Below are positions 3,935 through 5,844 of a stretch of DNA of 5,844 bases, one piece after another (the first letter of the stretch is position 1; every line of letters starts with the position of its first letter). A program made the position numbers and the translations under genes. The notes beneath the pieces were generated by a model that had not been told where the DNA came from, did no database searches, and saw nothing but the letters and a program-made list of their open reading frames with translations. The stretch is from JAVBTR01 sp031556065 (GTDB lineage: Bacteria > Bacillota > Clostridia > Christensenellales > Aristaeellaceae): assembly GCA_031556065.1 (NCBI GenBank), contig JAVBTR010000101.1:1-5844 (forward strand), written 5' to 3'.

Positions 3935-5844
3935 GTGAAGTTTGGTTCTTTTAATGATGAACGCAAGGAGTATGTTATCAATACCCCTTATACCCCCTTG
4001 CCCTGGATCAACTATCTGGGCAGCCAGGATTTTTTCAGCCTCATTTCCAACACCGCAGGTGGCTACAGCTTTTACCGGGATGCCAAGCTTCGGCGCATCA
4101 CCCGCTACCGCTACAATAATGTGCCTGTAGACGCAGGCGGCAGGCTCTATTATATTACCGACGGGGATACCACTTGGAGCCCTGCCTTTTTGCCTATGAA
4201 AACACCCTTGGATGCCTACCAATGCCGCCATGGCATGGGCTATACCGTTTTTGAAGGCAAGAAGAGCGGCCTTCAAGCAGAATTAACTTGCTTTGTGCCC
4301 GTAGACGAGGCCTGCGAGGTCAACCGCCTGGTGCTTAAGAACGATTCTGCCAAGGAAAAGACCATTCGTCTTGTTTCCGCACTGGAATTCTGTCTTTGGA
4401 ATGCAGTGGACGATGCCGCCAACTTCCAAAGGAACTATTCCACCGGCGAATTAGAGGTGGAAGGCAGCGTCATCTACCACAAAACCGAATACCGGGAGCG
4501 TCGCAATCATTACGCTTACTTTGCTGTCAACGCGCCTGCCATTGGCTTTGATACCGATCGGGATACGTTCCTGGGCCGCTTTAATAGTTATTCCAGCCCT
4601 CAAGCCGTTTTAAGCAAGCAAAGCGCCAATGTGGTTTCCCATGGATGGGCACCTATTGCCGCCCACCACCTGGAGGTGGCCTTAGCCCCTGGCGAAAGCC
4701 GTTCCTTTATTTTTCTTTTAGGCTACGCCGAGCTTCCCGAAGAAGAAAAGTGGGAAAGCCCCGGCGTTATTAATAAAACCCCGGCCAAAGCTCTGATCAG
4801 CCGGTTCGATACAGACGAAAAGGTCAATGCCGCTCTAAAAGCCTTAAGGGCCCATTGGGAAGCCCTATTAAACCGCTACCATGTCACTTCCGGCGATGAA
4901 AAGCTGGATCGGATGGTGAACATTTGGAACCAATATCAATGCATGGTTACCTTTAATCTCAGCCGAAGCGCCTCTTATTACGAAAGCGGCATGGGCCGCG
5001 GCATGGGCTTTCGGGATTCCTGCCAGGATTTGCTGGGCTTTGTACACATGATTCCCCAGCGTGCCCGGGAAAGAATCATCGATATTGCTTCCATTCAACT
5101 GGAGGACGGCTCCACCTGGCACCAATACCAACCCCTCACCAAGCAGGGCAACGCAGATATCGGCGGCGGCTTTAACGACGATCCCCTGTGGCTGGTGGCC
5201 TGCACCTATTCTTACATTGCCGAAACAGGCGACGCCGGCATTTTAGACCATCCCACCCCTTTTAACACCACCCCCGGTACGGAAAAGCCCTTGTTCGAAC
5301 ATTTGCGCCGCAGCGTAAATTTTACCCTTAACAATCTGGGCCCCCACGGCTTACCCCTGATTGGCCGGGCAGATTGGAACGATTGCCTTAATCTTAACTG
5401 CTTTTCCAAGGAGCCAGGTGAAAGCTTCCAAACCACTGCCAACTTCGAATCGGGTATTGCGCAAAGCGTTTTTATCGCTGGCCAATTTATTCTCTATGCT
5501 GGCCAGTATGCCGAACTTTGCAGCAAGTACGGCAGTGCCGATGAGGCCGCCTCCATCCGCGCCGCTGCCCTCCAAATGGAAAAAGCCATTTTGGAAAAGG
5601 GCTGGGATGGTCAATGGTTCCTCCGGGCTTACGATGCCTTCGGCCACAAGGTGGGCAGCAACGACTGCCAAGAGGGTAAGATTTACATTGAACCCCAGGG
5701 CATGTGCGTTATGGCGGGGGTAGGAACGGAAAACGGTTTCGCAAAAACGGCTTTGGCCAGTGTTAAAGAGCATTTGACCGGCGCATATGGTACCAGCCTT
5801 CTTTGGCCTTGCTATACGCAATACCATCTGGAACTGGGCGAAGT
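3935..5844 (+). CDS. cbp: Cellobiose phosphorylase (GH94), C-terminus beyond the window
   Basis: The enzyme splits cellobiose with phosphate into alpha-glucose-1-phosphate and glucose in the cytoplasm, saving ATP compared with hydrolysis. From GTG at 3935 there are 636 complete codons with no stop before the window edge. The family is usually about 810-820 residues, so roughly the last fifth is missing. The first block, with PWINYLG and FFSLISNTAGGYSFYRDA, begins the N-terminal beta-sandwich domain (to about residue 290). A linker then leads to the (alpha/alpha)6 barrel. R360-D361 and Q364-D365 in GFRDSCQDLLG correspond to the glucose-binding RD..QD motif. D480-W-N-D483 in GRADWNDCLNL is the segment holding the general acid of GH94 enzymes. 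YHKTEYRERRNHYAYF and SFQTT also match clostridial cellobiose phosphorylase as I recall it, so cellobiose rather than cellodextrin or chitobiose is the likely substrate. There is no signal peptide. The third barrel segment with the remaining phosphate-binding residues lies partly outside. The gene is divergent from the DUF975-HtrA unit. Confidence 0.96.
   Translation, partial: MKFGSFNDERKEYVINTPYTPLPWINYLGSQDFFSLISNTAGGYSFYRDAKLRRITRYRYNNVPVDAGGRLYYITDGDTTWSPAFLPMKTPLDAYQCRHGMGYTVFEGKKSGLQAELTCFVPVDEACEVNRLVLKNDSAKEKTIRLVSALEFCLWNAVDDAANFQRNYSTGELEVEGSVIYHKTEYRERRNHYAYFAVNAPAIGFDTDRDTFLGRFNSYSSPQAVLSKQSANVVSHGWAPIAAHHLEVALAPGESRSFIFLLGYAELPEEEKWESPGVINKTPAKALISRFDTDEKVNAALKALRAHWEALLNRYHVTSGDEKLDRMVNIWNQYQCMVTFNLSRSASYYESGMGRGMGFRDSCQDLLGFVHMIPQRARERIIDIASIQLEDGSTWHQYQPLTKQGNADIGGGFNDDPLWLVACTYSYIAETGDAGILDHPTPFNTTPGTEKPLFEHLRRSVNFTLNNLGPHGLPLIGRADWNDCLNLNCFSKEPGESFQTTANFESGIAQSVFIAGQFILYAGQYAELCSKYGSADEAASIRAAALQMEKAILEKGWDGQWFLRAYDAFGHKVGSNDCQEGKIYIEPQGMCVMAGVGTENGFAKTALASVKEHLTGAYGTSLLWPCYTQYHLELGE

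Noticed and set aside
3908..4276. A 122-codon minus-strand open frame over the start of the phosphorylase gene
   Set aside because: It runs antisense to conserved GH94 N-terminal blocks and through the cbp leader, so it is a shadow of codon bias.
5351..5827. A 158-codon open frame antisense to the cellobiose phosphorylase gene
   Set aside because: The plus strand reads through as conserved GH94 sequence, including the ADWND motif. The antisense frame has no recognisable protein features or ribosome binding site.

Overview
The window looks like chromosomal DNA from a mid-GC Clostridia-type Firmicute. The evidence is strong GGAGG-like ribosome binding sites, sigma-A-like promoters, a DUF975 membrane protein, a membrane-anchored HtrA protease, and a cellobiose phosphorylase that closely resembles, from memory, the clostridial enzyme. 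No mobile element, CRISPR array, rRNA or tRNA was seen. I found five protein genes, two of them cut by the window edges.

Layout. (1) Positions 1-270, minus strand: the N-terminal 90 codons of a TtcA-like PP-loop ATPase, probably a tRNA thiolation enzyme. (2) Positions 271-355: a compact divergent promoter region whose two promoters overlap around an inverted repeat. (3) Positions 356-1498, plus strand: a cytoplasmic beta-lactamase-fold serine hydrolase in which the third active-site motif appears altered. (4) Positions 1501-1537: a strong hairpin with T-rich tracts on both sides, a bidirectional terminator between convergent genes. (5) Positions 1538-2827, minus strand: a membrane-anchored HtrA/DegP-type trypsin-like protease with one PDZ domain. 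(6) Positions 2901-3764, minus strand: a DUF975 multi-pass membrane protein, 73 bp upstream of the protease gene and probably co-transcribed with it. (7) Positions 3765-3934: a second divergent promoter region with a LacI-family-like operator on the plus-strand side. (8) Positions 3935 to the window end, plus strand: the first 636 codons of a GH94 cellobiose phosphorylase starting at GTG.

How the genes relate. The DUF975-HtrA pair looks like an envelope unit: a polytopic membrane protein of unknown role followed by an extracytoplasmic quality-control protease. The phosphorylase is an intracellular step of cellobiose use (cellobiose + phosphate to glucose-1-phosphate + glucose), and the AAAACGTTTT palindrome just downstream of its -10 box suggests sugar-responsive repression. 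The PP-loop and serine hydrolase genes share only a regulatory region, and nothing else visible connects them.

I did not see an obviously new multi-gene system. The items most worth a second look are the operator-like palindromes in the three promoter regions, the altered third motif of the serine hydrolase, and the DUF975-HtrA pairing.
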